From assembly GCA_965232815.1 (NCBI GenBank), contig OZ247427.1, forward strand, positions 992,001-1,056,000: a stretch of DNA of 64,000 nt. The letters run 5' to 3'. Shown in pieces: positions 32,792 through 41,055 of the stretch (position 1 is the first letter of the stretch; every line of letters begins with the position of its first letter). The position numbers were made by a program, and so were the translations under genes. The notes under the pieces are model-generated. The model was not told where the DNA came from. It saw only the letters and a list, made by a program, of their open reading frames with translations, and searched no databases. This DNA comes from Bin87 sp026710825 (GTDB lineage: Bacteria > Chloroflexota > Dehalococcoidia > Lucifugimonadales > UBA3495).

Positions 32792-35125
32792 ATGACCACC
32801 ACTCAGCAATCCGCCGCTACCGAGGGCTACAGCGTTATCGGCAGCCGGCCCATCCGCCACGACGGCACCGACAAGGTGACCGGACGCGCGCAGTACGGCG
32901 CCGACCTCAACCTGCCCGGCATGCTCTACGGCAAGGTCCTGCGCAGCCCGCACGCCCACGCCCGCATCAAGAGCATCGACACCAGCAAGGCCGAGGCCAT
33001 GCCTGGCGTCCACGCCGTCGCCACTGCCGCCGACCTGCCCCAACCGGGCGGACGCGTGCTGGACCTGGGCGAAGGCGCGATGATCAACCCCAAGTTCCTG
33101 AGCAACAACTGCCTGGCCGCCGAGAAGGCCCTGTACAAGGGGCACGCAATCGCGGCCGTCGCCGCCGACAGCGCCCACGAGGCCGAGTTGGCGCTGGCCC
33201 TCATCGAGGTTGAGTACGAGTTGCTGACGCCCGTGCAGGACGTGCTGGAGGCCATGCGCGACGACGCGCCGCTGGTCCACGAGCGTCTCGCCAACCTGAA
33301 CGACCCCAGCGTGCGCCCCGGCGGACTGCTGGGCGAGGGCGACGACGGTAAGGTGGGCAACGTGCCCAACCGCTATTTCTATGAGATCGGCGACCTGGAA
33401 GCCGGATTCGCCGCCGCCGACGTTGTGATCGAGCGCGAGTTCCGCACCAAGGCCGTCCACCAGGGCTACATCGAACCCCACGCCGCCACCGCGCTGTGGA
33501 ACGCCGACGACTCCCTGCATCTCTGGTGCAGCAGCCAGGGCCACTTCAATGTGCGCGACCAGACAGCCACGATCCTGGGCATGCCGGTATCCAAGGTGCT
33601 GGTGACCCAGTTGGAGATCGGCGGCGGGTTCGGCGGCAAGACGCTGGTGTACCTGGAGCCCGTCGCGGCGGTGCTGTCCAAGAAGACCGGCCGGCCGGTG
33701 AAGATCCAGATGTCGCGCATCGAGGTGTTCGAGGGCACCGGCCCCACCTCCGGCGGCTACCTGCGGGTGAAGATGGGCGCGACCAACGACGGCAAGATCA
33801 CCGCCGCCGACGTTTCGCTCTACTACGAGGCCGGCGCATTCCCCGGCTCCCCGGTCAATCCGGGAGCCCAGTGCGCCCTGTCCTGCTACAACATCGAGAA
33901 CGGGCGGGTCGAAGCGGCGGATGTGGTGCTGAATCACCCCAAGACCGCAGCCTACCGCGCCCCCGGCTCACCGGCCGCGGCCTTCGCCGTGGAGTCCGTC
34001 GTGGACGAGATCTGTGAACAGATCGGCATGGACAAGATGGACTTCCGATCGCAGAACGGCGCCAAGCAGGGCGACCGCCGCGTCACCGGCCCGCAGTTCG
34101 GCAGCATCGGCTGGCTGGAAACCGTGCAGGCCGGCCGCGAGCACGACCACTGGAACGCTCCCATCGACCGCTCACCGGAAGCCGAGGGCAAGAAGGTCGG
34201 GCGCGGCGTCGCGGGCGGCTTCTGGTTCAACGGCACCGGCCCCGCCAGCGCCATCGTCAGCGTGCTGGCCGACGGCACCGTGAGCCTGGTCGAGGGTTCG
34301 CCGGACATCGGCGGCAGCCGCGCCGTGGCCGCGATGCACGTCGCCGAAGTGCTGGGCCTGGCCGCCGAGGACGTGTCCCCCGCCGTGGGCGACACCAACT
34401 CCATCGGCTGGACCTCCATGACCGGCGGCAGCGGCGTGGCCTTCAAGACGGGCTGGGCATCCTACGAGGCGGCCCAGGACGTGAAACAGCAGATGATCAA
34501 TCGCGCCGCCCGCATCTGGGACATCGACCCCGAGAACGTCGAATACGACGCCGGCGTCATCCAACACAAGTCTGAGCCGGAGTTGCGGTTCACCTTCCAG
34601 CAGTTGGCCGCGCGGCTCAACGGCACCGGCGGCCCCATCGTCGGGCGCGCCAACGTGTCGCCCACCGGCGTCGGCGGAGCATACGCGCTCCACATCGCCG
34701 ACGTGGCAGTGGACGTGGACACCGGCAAGGTGGACATCCTGCGCTACACCGCCATCCAGGACGCCGGCACGGCGATCCACCCGTCCTACGTGGAGGGTCA
34801 GATCCAGGGCGGCGCGGTGCAGGGCATCGGCTGGGCGCTCAACGAAGAGTACTTCTTCAACGACGACGCGCAGATGCAGAACTCCAGCTTCCTGGACTAT
34901 CGCATGCCCACGGCGCTGGACCTGCCGATGATCGACACCGTGGTGGTGGAGGTGCCCAACCCCGGGCATCCCTACGGCGTGCGCGGGGTGGGCGAGGTGC
35001 CCATCGTCCCGCCCATGGCCGCCATCGCCAACGCCATCCACGACGCCACCGGCGTCCGCATGACCAACCTCCCCATGAACCCAGGCGCAGTCCTCGAAGC
35101 CCTCTGGGAACAGAACGGCGGCTAG
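32792..35125 (+). CDS. Xanthine dehydrogenase family molybdopterin-binding subunit
   Basis: 777 residues, the size of a stand-alone CoxL/XdhB-like large subunit. The N-terminal fragment GSRPIRHDGTDKVTGRAQYGAD is typical. The pterin-binding GGGFGGKT lies near 277-284 and the base Glu735 in RGVGEVPIVPP near the end. It hydroxylates a heterocycle or aldehyde at a molybdenum site. No FAD or 2Fe-2S subunit is adjacent, so those must be supplied from elsewhere. The start is supported by GAGGTG. Codons end strongly in C or G. It is a single gene followed by a family A repeat. Confidence 0.9.
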   Translation: MTTTQQSAATEGYSVIGSRPIRHDGTDKVTGRAQYGADLNLPGMLYGKVLRSPHAHARIKSIDTSKAEAMPGVHAVATAADLPQPGGRVLDLGEGAMINPKFLSNNCLAAEKALYKGHAIAAVAADSAHEAELALALIEVEYELLTPVQDVLEAMRDDAPLVHERLANLNDPSVRPGGLLGEGDDGKVGNVPNRYFYEIGDLEAGFAAADVVIEREFRTKAVHQGYIEPHAATALWNADDSLHLWCSSQGHFNVRDQTATILGMPVSKVLVTQLEIGGGFGGKTLVYLEPVAAVLSKKTGRPVKIQMSRIEVFEGTGPTSGGYLRVKMGATNDGKITAADVSLYYEAGAFPGSPVNPGAQCALSCYNIENGRVEAADVVLNHPKTAAYRAPGSPAAAFAVESVVDEICEQIGMDKMDFRSQNGAKQGDRRVTGPQFGSIGWLETVQAGREHDHWNAPIDRSPEAEGKKVGRGVAGGFWFNGTGPASAIVSVLADGTVSLVEGSPDIGGSRAVAAMHVAEVLGLAAEDVSPAVGDTNSIGWTSMTGGSGVAFKTGWASYEAAQDVKQQMINRAARIWDIDPENVEYDAGVIQHKSEPELRFTFQQLAARLNGTGGPIVGRANVSPTGVGGAYALHIADVAVDVDTGKVDILRYTAIQDAGTAIHPSYVEGQIQGGAVQGIGWALNEEYFFNDDAQMQNSSFLDYRMPTALDLPMIDTVVVEVPNPGHPYGVRGVGEVPIVPPMAAIANAIHDATGVRMTNLPMNPGAVLEALWEQNGG

Positions 35126-35153
35126 CTCCGCCAGCGCACTCCGTTGGTAAAAT

Positions 35154-35184
35154 GTAGGGGCGGATGATGATTATCCGCCCCTAC
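35154..35184. repeat. Family A inverted repeat, copy 3
   Basis: Arms GTAGGGGCGGAT and ATCCGCCCCTAC with a 7-nt loop, 28 nt after the stop of the XDH-like gene. Confidence 0.85.
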
Positions 35185-35209
35185 GCCGTTATAACTGGAG
35201 GAGGTCGCC

Positions 35210-35563
35210 ATGAATTACCATCCCTTGAAGCTGCTGGACCTGGCCGACCAGGCGATTTCCCTCGGTGACCACGATGGGGGGTCCATTCTGCTGTGGCGGG
35301 CCACCGAGACGGCGCTATGCAACCTGGCTGACCATTACGATCAACCCCATGACAACGAAGACGATTTGGTGCGCTTCGCCAAGTGGCTGGACGTGAAGCA
35401 CAATCGCGGTATCGACAACTGGCATTTGGTCGGATTTTTCGCCGCCGGCGCGTTCAAGAACAACGCCAAGTGGCATTACGAAGATTGGGAGGAGATGCGG
35501 TACTCCGTTCCGGACATCCACCAGTTTGTGAAAACCGTCCACTCATACCATCAACCGGCCTGA
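35210..35563 (+). CDS. Small helical protein, HEPN/PaREP1-like
   Basis: 117 residues, helical and rich in Trp and His. The stretch SILLWRATETALCNLADHYD parallels EMLWGAVHNVIQAIAIRHDL of the next gene, and the C-terminal parts align loosely, so the two are distant paralogues. The pattern (GD-x-x-x-A-x-x-LW-A-x-x-A) is that of PaREP1/HEPN-like small proteins. GGAGG lies 6 nt before the ATG. The stop and next start overlap (TGATG). Function unknown; a toxin-like or nucleotidyltransferase-linked role is possible. Confidence 0.6.
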   Translation: MNYHPLKLLDLADQAISLGDHDGGSILLWRATETALCNLADHYDQPHDNEDDLVRFAKWLDVKHNRGIDNWHLVGFFAAGAFKNNAKWHYEDWEEMRYSVPDIHQFVKTVHSYHQPA

Positions 35564-35931
35564 TGACGTTTCAGGAGCGCATCAGCGTCATGCGGGAATA
35601 CCGGAACCTGGCGGAACGTTTCCTCAGGGAAGGGCAAAGCGCTGTTGCCGGCGAAATGCTCTGGGGCGCCGTTCACAACGTCATACAGGCCATCGCAATA
35701 CGACACGACCTGCTCGGTGACGGTAATGAGGTGCGGCGCGCCGTAGTACTACACCACCTCATGGACACCCATGGACACGACATATCGTTGCGCAATACGC
35801 TCAGGACGGCGGGCGAACTACACGGACATTTCTACAACCGGAACGCGGCGGAGTCCCGTCTCCTGCTGGAGTTGATACCCACAACGCAACAATACATCGA
35901 CAGGCTGGTGAGCGTCGCCGGAACTCCGTAG
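35563..35931 (+). CDS. Small helical protein, HEPN/PaREP1-like, second copy
   Basis: 122 residues. EGQSAVAGEMLWGAVHNVIQ matches the PaREP1-type HEPN helix, and LRTAGELHGHFYN gives an R-x(n)-H arrangement like the HEPN RNase motif. It starts at the ATG overlapping the upstream stop. A longer frame (from 35383) runs antiparallel in phase over the first gene and is not supported. Together the two genes form a coupled pair just after a family A repeat. Confidence 0.6.
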   Translation: MTFQERISVMREYRNLAERFLREGQSAVAGEMLWGAVHNVIQAIAIRHDLLGDGNEVRRAVVLHHLMDTHGHDISLRNTLRTAGELHGHFYNRNAAESRLLLELIPTTQQYIDRLVSVAGTP

Positions 35932-35952
35932 CCGGTCACCCTGCTGAACAGA

Positions 35953-35958
35953 TACAAT
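35953..35958 (+). promoter_or_regulatory. -10 box (TACAAT) of the nuclease-like gene
   Basis: TACAAT lies 27 nt before the ATG at 35986. Confidence 0.4.
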
Positions 35959-35985
35959 CAGCAAGCGCTATCAGGAGATCCCAGA

Positions 35986-37221
35986 ATGACGACACCGACC
36001 TACGGGGATTTGATACGAGTTGACACTGGCAACGGCGCTACTCCCGAGGTCTTGCGGCGCGTACCCCTGGGAGCCGGCGCAACTTCTGGTGGCGTTGACG
36101 AAGCGACTCCCCAGGACCTTCTGTTCCGTTTTCCGCAAACGCTTCCCATCGCACAAATCGACCCGACATACGCGGGAACGATCCCTGTGTGCAAAGAATT
36201 GGTGCTGCCGGCTGGCTATGCTGATGCGTTGTACGTCAATCAACTCGGTCGTATTACCCTTGCCGAATTCAAACTCTGGCGCAACCCACAAGCGCGTCGT
36301 GAAGTAATCGGTCAAATCCTTGACTATGCAAAAGATTTAGCGGCTTGGGGCTATGAAGACTTGCAGAGACAGGTCTCCCTCGCCGTTGGGAAAGCTGGCA
36401 ACGTTCTTTACGATCTGGTCCATGAAAATTACCCAGATGTGCCCGAGTCTGAATTCGTTGACAACGTAACCCGTCATTTGCGCCGGGGCGAATTTCTGCT
36501 GCTGATTATCGGTGACGGAATACAAGAAGGAGCCGCGAACATTGTTGATTTTGTTCAACGGCACAGCGGCCTGCATTTCAATCTGGCAATGGTGGAAGCC
36601 GCGCTTTACCGAGACGCAGCCGATAGTCTGATCGTCCAGCCCCGCGTTCTGGCTCGTACCGAAATTGTGCAGCGGTTCGTCGTTGACGGGAGTCAGGTTG
36701 TGGATGCCATAGTGGCTGATGTAGAAGAGCGTCAGGATCCGCTTTCCGAACAAGAGGGGCAGAACCTGCGATTTTGGACCGCAGTTCTTGAAGGCTTCTC
36801 TTTTTCCGATCCAACGGTCGACGTCCCCAACCCAATAAAGCACCCGACGCTCCCAGTGACAGTACGGAACGCAGGACACGGCGGCTGGGCGCTGCGCTTT
36901 CATGGGTTTCTGCAACGCAATAGCCCTGCCATAGGTTGTTACCTGTCAGTAAGAAGGGATTACGCACGTGAAGTCCGCGTTTTTGAGGGGTTGAAGAATT
37001 TGTTGGACGAACTCCCTGAGTTCGAGGAGATAGGGTTTTGGGAAAATGCTACCGGCCTGCCGAGAATAGGGTTTCAGCGCGAAGGCAGTTTAGCCTTTCT
37101 TGCCAGAGATGAAGCAAGCGAGGAGTTTCGCGAGGCCGTGTTGTGGATGAGACAGCATCTGAACCGTTTAGTCAGCAATATCAACCCGCGTTTGCAGACG
37201 ATGCTGGCCGCTGAACGCTAA
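35986..37221 (+). CDS. PD-(D/E)XK nuclease-like protein with C-terminal DUF4268-like region
   Basis: 411 residues. The nuclease core is near the N-terminus: Asp80 (YADALYV), Glu94-x-Lys96 (LAEFKLW) and Gln110 in VIGQILDYAKDL, the order of a restriction-like active site. The C-terminal third, from NLRFWTAVLEGF (about 259) onward, resembles DUF4268 in its FW start and its LLDELPEFEEIGFW segment. Such proteins are often found near restriction or defence genes. No methyltransferase is seen here. It is less GC-rich than the neighbouring XDH-like gene, consistent with acquired DNA. Confidence 0.7.
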   Translation: MTTPTYGDLIRVDTGNGATPEVLRRVPLGAGATSGGVDEATPQDLLFRFPQTLPIAQIDPTYAGTIPVCKELVLPAGYADALYVNQLGRITLAEFKLWRNPQARREVIGQILDYAKDLAAWGYEDLQRQVSLAVGKAGNVLYDLVHENYPDVPESEFVDNVTRHLRRGEFLLLIIGDGIQEGAANIVDFVQRHSGLHFNLAMVEAALYRDAADSLIVQPRVLARTEIVQRFVVDGSQVVDAIVADVEERQDPLSEQEGQNLRFWTAVLEGFSFSDPTVDVPNPIKHPTLPVTVRNAGHGGWALRFHGFLQRNSPAIGCYLSVRRDYAREVRVFEGLKNLLDELPEFEEIGFWENATGLPRIGFQREGSLAFLARDEASEEFREAVLWMRQHLNRLVSNINPRLQTMLAAER

Positions 37222-37239
37222 GTTTATTGTGAGGAATGG

Positions 37240-37650
37240 ATGAAACTCACCGACCTCATCGCCGCCGCCCCCTGGCGCGAGGCTGTCATGTTCCGCGAGA
37301 CGTGGCCGCATGAGTACGTGCTATTGCAGAAGGACGGGCATCGGGAGTTGATGCAAGCGGTGTGCCAGCGGATCCGCGACGGCGAGGCTTTCAAGGGGTA
37401 CTTCTTCACACGCCGGATGGACTACGTGTTCGTCGGCGACCACAAGTACTGGTTCATGTCGGACGCGGACACGATCAAAGCCAGGCTGCATGACCCTGAT
37501 GACGATCAGGAGGTGGTGCTGAACCGCGCCCAGCTGTATCATGATCGGCGTGATTTTTACATCCAGTTCGGCGACACCGGGATGCGCGACGACTATCCCA
37601 GCCCGCCCTGGTGGCTGAAGCAAAAGGACACCGACGACGCCAAGGAGTGA
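37240..37650 (+). CDS. Conserved hypothetical protein, 136 aa
   Basis: A 136-residue protein with aromatic, charged segments (PWREAVMFRETWPHEYVLL, MDYVFVGDHKYWFM and a terminal PSPPWWLKQ). I recognise the pattern as a conserved uncharacterised family but cannot name a fold or function. GAGG lies 6-7 nt before the ATG. It lies 18 nt after the nuclease-like gene and 5 nt before a cupin gene, so the three may be co-transcribed. Confidence 0.65.
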   Translation: MKLTDLIAAAPWREAVMFRETWPHEYVLLQKDGHRELMQAVCQRIRDGEAFKGYFFTRRMDYVFVGDHKYWFMSDADTIKARLHDPDDDQEVVLNRAQLYHDRRDFYIQFGDTGMRDDYPSPPWWLKQKDTDDAKE

Positions 37651-37655
37651 ATACC

Positions 37656-38051
37656 ATGACGACGACTGACCAGCAGACCGGCATGAAACCCTACGTGGTG
37701 CATACCGTGGGCGACGCCTCCGAGACCGTCCAGACCCCTGGCATGGTGCGCCAGCCGGCCATCGTGCCCGGCAAGGGCGACACCACGAAAATCTGGATGG
37801 GCAAGGTGACCGCCGCGCCGCGCGAAAAGGGCCCGCCGCACACCCACCTGGAAGCCGAAACCGCCGCCTACGTGCTCAAGGGGCACGTGCGGGTCTATTT
37901 CGGCGAGAACTTCGAGGATTGGATCGAAGCCGGCCCCGGCGACTTCATCTTCGTGCCGGCCAACACCCCGCACATTGAGGAGAATCCGTACGACGAGGAA
38001 CAGGAAGGCATCCTGTGCCGCGCGCCGGACAACTTGGTGGTGAACCTGTAG
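37656..38051 (+). CDS. Cupin-domain protein
   Basis: 131 residues. A single cupin barrel: PPHTHLEAETAAYVLKGHV gives the first motif (H-x-H-x3-4-E), and ANTPHIEENP the second His. It would bind a divalent metal and could be a dioxygenase, isomerase or sensor. The ATG at 37656 is chosen because the longer frame overlaps the previous gene in another phase. A family A repeat follows 23 nt after the stop. Confidence 0.85.
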   Translation: MTTTDQQTGMKPYVVHTVGDASETVQTPGMVRQPAIVPGKGDTTKIWMGKVTAAPREKGPPHTHLEAETAAYVLKGHVRVYFGENFEDWIEAGPGDFIFVPANTPHIEENPYDEEQEGILCRAPDNLVVNL

Positions 38052-38074
38052 CCGCTGCAGACTGCGCGACGGGT

Positions 38075-38100
38075 GGGGGCGAATGATTATTCGCCCCTAC
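38075..38100. repeat. Family A inverted repeat, copy 4
   Basis: Arms GGGGCGAAT and ATTCGCCCC around GATT, just after the cupin gene. Confidence 0.85.
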
Positions 38101-38232
38101 ATTTTACGTGCGCGGGACATCCACCGAATTTGACCGACACCGCAATATGGTGAATAATCACCGCGCCCGCCTGCCGACGCCGCGAACGATGGCAACGGGC
38201 ACACTGACAGTCAAAACCGAGGAGGAATCAAG

Positions 38233-38439
38233 ATGGCGGACGTCAAGGTAGAAATTCGCGCCAACGGCCCTTTGCGGGTCACCGGCGAGATTGAGATCGT
38301 AGACCAGAGCGGCAACAATTACACTATCCCCGAGGGGCAGTGGGCCACCTTGTGCCGCTGCGGCCAGTCCAGCAACAAGCCGTTCTGCGACGGCACCCAC
38401 CGCGATGCCGGATTCGAGGCTCCCAGCGAGGCCAAGTAG
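38233..38439 (+). CDS. CDGSH iron-sulfur domain protein
   Basis: 68 residues. Cys41-x-Cys43 and Cys52-Asp-Gly-Thr-His56 form the C-x-C-x8-C-D-G-x-H ligand set of a 2Fe-2S mitoNEET-type cluster. The whole protein is the domain with a short N-terminal strand. It is probably a small redox or iron-sulfur transfer protein in the cytoplasm. GAGGAG (38220-38225) lies 7 nt before the ATG. It is a single gene followed 50 nt later by a family A repeat. Confidence 0.92.
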   Translation: MADVKVEIRANGPLRVTGEIEIVDQSGNNYTIPEGQWATLCRCGQSSNKPFCDGTHRDAGFEAPSEAK

Positions 38440-38489
38440 TCCCATCCAATGCGGTGGTGGCAAATGCCGCCTTGTGTTGAGAGTCCAAG

Positions 38490-38516
38490 TAGGGGCGGGT
38501 TTGATACCCGCCCCTA
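38490..38516. repeat. Family A inverted repeat, copy 5
   Basis: Arms TAGGGGCGGGT and ACCCGCCCCTA with loop TTGAT, downstream of the CDGSH gene. Confidence 0.85.
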
Positions 38517-38560
38517 TCGACCTTCTGACGGCTCAAACCACCTCACGATTTGAAACAGGC

Positions 38561-38566
38561 TATAAT
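38561..38566 (+). promoter_or_regulatory. -10 box (TATAAT) of the hydratase gene
   Basis: A perfect TATAAT lies 32 nt before the ATG at 38599, followed by TCCGCG as in the SDR promoter at 908. AAGGAG precedes the start codon by 7-8 nt. Confidence 0.5.
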
Positions 38567-38598
38567 CCGCGTATCAACCGATTGTAAGGAGCTGCGAA

Positions 38599-39399
38599 AT
38601 GGTAACCACCACGCCGGCCCGTGAGGCCGCCGAGCTGATCTTCGAAAAGTACAAGGCGGTGCAGCCCTTCGACCGGTTGCCCGACGGCCTGTTTCCCAAG
38701 ACCCTGGACGACGCCTATGCCATCCAGAAGGAACTCCATTGCATGCTCTCCAGCCTGTGGGGCCCGCTGGCCGGTTACAAGCTGGCCTATACCACGCCGG
38801 TGATGCAGGAGCGGGCTGGCATCAACCATCCGGTGCTGGGCGGCGTGTTCGAGAAGACCATTCTGCGCTCGCCGGTAGTGCTCAATTTCACCGAATACGT
38901 GAACCTGGGCATCGAGCTTGAGGTGGGCGTGACGCTGGGCAAGGACCTGCCGGCGTCCGGCGCTCCCTACACCCGCGAGACCGTCTCCGATGCGGTGGCG
39001 GAGATCGCCACGGCCTTTGAGATCGTGGACATCCGAACGCCCGACGGCCTCACCACCGACGAGCGCACGCTGATGAGCGTGGCCGTCAACATCCTGAACT
39101 CCGGCGTGGTGCTGGGCGATCCCGTAACCAACTGGCAGGACCTGGACCTGGTCAACTGCCACGGCGTGATGCAGATCAACCACGAACAGGTCGGCGAGGG
39201 CTACGGCCGCGACGTGATGGGCCATCCCTTCGAGCCGCTGGTCTGGCTGGCCAACGAGTTGTCGCGACTCAACCATCCGCTCAAGGCCGGCGACACGGTC
39301 ATCACCGGCAGCCTGGTGCCGCCCACGCCTTTGAGTTTCGCATCCGAGGGCCGCGTGTCGATCGAAGGCCTGGGCGAGGCCGTTGTGGTCTGCGCTTAG
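38599..39399 (+). CDS. mhpD: 2-keto-4-pentenoate hydratase family protein
   Basis: 266 residues, normal for MhpD/HpcG. GYKLAYTTPVMQERAGINHP and EYVNLGIELEVGVTLGKDLP followed by EIATAFEIVDIR carry the conserved acid pair that holds the divalent metal, and the end has AGDTVITGSLVPPTPL. The enzyme hydrates 2-hydroxypenta-2,4-dienoate or a homologue in meta-cleavage of aromatic rings. No ring-cleavage dioxygenase is adjacent, so the substrate is uncertain. Its stop overlaps the rsmI stop tail to tail by 4 nt. Confidence 0.85.
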   Translation: MVTTTPAREAAELIFEKYKAVQPFDRLPDGLFPKTLDDAYAIQKELHCMLSSLWGPLAGYKLAYTTPVMQERAGINHPVLGGVFEKTILRSPVVLNFTEYVNLGIELEVGVTLGKDLPASGAPYTRETVSDAVAEIATAFEIVDIRTPDGLTTDERTLMSVAVNILNSGVVLGDPVTNWQDLDLVNCHGVMQINHEQVGEGYGRDVMGHPFEPLVWLANELSRLNHPLKAGDTVITGSLVPPTPLSFASEGRVSIEGLGEAVVVCA

Positions 39400-40247
39400 C
39401 TGGCCTGCGCCTGACCGCCCGTCTCCACCCACAACCCGTACACAACCCGGCGCGAGAGCCCGGTGGCCGCCACGACCTCGGCCACGGCCTCGCGCCCACG
39501 CATGCCTGCCGCCCGCCGCTGGATCAACGCCTCCCGCGCGGCGTCCACGGTGATGACGGGTTCGCCGTCCGCGCTGGATATTTCCGACGACACCGGGCCG
39601 ATCACGATGGTGAACTCGCCTCGGGGTTCGGCGAAGTAGTCCAGGGCGTCAGATGCCGCGCCGCGCCAGACCTCCTCGTGCAGCTTGGTCAGTTCACGGC
39701 ACACCGCCAACGGCGGATCGCTGAGCGCGTCGGCGATGTCGCTGAGCGTGGCCTTGAGGCGATGAGGCGCTTCGAAAATCACCAACGTTTGACCCAGGGT
39801 GGCCGCCTCGTTGAGCGCCGCCGTGCGCTCGGCCCGACGGCGGGGCAGGAATCCAAGGAAGGTAAACCGGTCGGCAGGAAAGCCGGATACGGATAGCGCC
39901 GCCGAAACCGCCGAAACCCCCGGCACGCTGACCACCTCGTAACCCGCCTCAGCAACCGCTGCCACCACGCCTGATCCAGGGTCGCTGATGCCCGGCGAAC
40001 CGGCGTCGGTCACCATCGCCACATCCCCAGAATCAAGGGCCTCAAGCAGCACGGACAGCCGCCGGCTCCAGTTATGCTCGTTGCAACTCACCAGCCGGGG
40101 CTTAGCGTCCAGGTGGTTCAACAGCCGCCGAGTCACCCGTGTATCCTCGGCCGCCACCATCGGCACCGACGTCAAAATCCGCGCCGCCCGGACGGTGATG
40201 TCCTCCAAATTCCCGATGGGAGTGCCGATTACGTAGAGCGTGCCCAC
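39396..40247 (-). CDS. rsmI: 16S rRNA (cytidine(1402)-2'-O)-methyltransferase
   Basis: 283 residues. The N-terminus GTLYVIGTPIGNLEDITVRA and AAEDTRVTRRLL are the hallmark of RsmI, followed by VTDAGSPGISDPG and EAPHRLKATL; a small C-terminal helical domain (EALIQRRAAGMRGREAVAEV) is also typical. It methylates C1402 in the decoding centre using SAM. The start is GTG at 40247 with GGGAG about 12 nt upstream. Overlap with mhpD is 4 nt. Confidence 0.95.
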   Translation of the reverse strand: MGTLYVIGTPIGNLEDITVRAARILTSVPMVAAEDTRVTRRLLNHLDAKPRLVSCNEHNWSRRLSVLLEALDSGDVAMVTDAGSPGISDPGSGVVAAVAEAGYEVVSVPGVSAVSAALSVSGFPADRFTFLGFLPRRRAERTAALNEAATLGQTLVIFEAPHRLKATLSDIADALSDPPLAVCRELTKLHEEVWRGAASDALDYFAEPRGEFTIVIGPVSSEISSADGEPVITVDAAREALIQRRAAGMRGREAVAEVVAATGLSRRVVYGLWVETGGQAQAS

Positions 40248-40265
40248 GGGAATGATCGTCTCCCT

Positions 40266-40676
40266 TTACGGGACCACATCCAGCGCGGCGCCATTCTCCA
40301 GGCGATAAACGTAGAACTGGCGGTCAATCGTGAGCACCATTCGGGTTCCTAGCATTTCAGACGCCGCTACCAGCGAAGCATCGGCGAGATCCATGGGCAT
40401 GTCGCGGTACTGCTCCATCAACGCGGCCATGCGGGCGGTTTCCACAGATGATAGCTGGTGCAGGATCAACCTACCGTCGCGGTACATATCCCACAGCGCG
40501 GCCTGGTAGCGATATCCGCCCCGTCGCCCGAGCATGTACATCGCTTCAGCGAGACAGGGCCAGGTAGTAAGCAGTGGCTCCGCCGGCAGTTCCGCCAACC
40601 CCGCGACGCAGATAACATGGTACTGATCGTCAGCGTCAACCAGGCCGACCAACGGCCCGGTGTCGGTCAGCGTCAT
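40266..40676 (-). CDS. PIN-domain toxin
   Basis: 136 residues. TLTDTGPLVGLVDADDQYH carries the first Asp and the short loop typical of COG2402-like PIN proteins. CLAEAMYML, MDLADASLVAASEM and VLTIDRQFYVYR provide the other acidic residues. It should be a ribonuclease. Preceded at 5 nt by a probable antitoxin gene. AGGA lies close to the ATG. Confidence 0.85.
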   Translation of the reverse strand: MTLTDTGPLVGLVDADDQYHVICVAGLAELPAEPLLTTWPCLAEAMYMLGRRGGYRYQAALWDMYRDGRLILHQLSSVETARMAALMEQYRDMPMDLADASLVAASEMLGTRMVLTIDRQFYVYRLENGAALDVVP

Positions 40677-40681
40677 TCCTG

Positions 40682-40933
40682 TTATTTCTCTTTGTCTCGC
40701 AGGTATTTAGCGAATATTTCCTGTTGACGGCGGTGATTTTCCATGAGGATATCGGCGAACTCTTCGCCGTGTTCGGAGGCGGAGACTCGGTACTTTCCAT
40801 AATTCGGGTCGTTGTCGCCGCCCACGACACCTATGTACCCTTTCCAGAAATCGTCCAGCTCCACGGTGCGCTTCTCTTCTGCGGCAGCATCGTCACCGTG
40901 TTCGGTGGGTTCGTTGTCGTGCTTGGTGGTCAT
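40682..40933 (-). CDS. Probable antitoxin of the adjacent PIN toxin
   Basis: 83 residues, very acidic in the first third (EPTEHGDDAAAEEKRTVE) and helical and basic at the end (FADILMENHRRQQEIFAKYL). No antitoxin family is recognised; the call rests on size and on being 5 nt upstream of the PIN gene. The ATG at 40933 is preferred because GAGG lies 6-7 nt before it; the frame continues upstream to 41020 without support. Confidence 0.6.
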   Translation of the reverse strand: MTTKHDNEPTEHGDDAAAEEKRTVELDDFWKGYIGVVGGDNDPNYGKYRVSASEHGEEFADILMENHRRQQEIFAKYLRDKEK

Positions 40934-41055
40934 CAGGAACCTCGCGATATCAACCCTCGTATCCGATTGTATCATGGGCCTATGATAAGATTGTTTGGCC
41001 CGCTTGTTCGGGCCGTTCATTTGCAGATATTTGCCCTATTAAAGGAGTTGCATCC

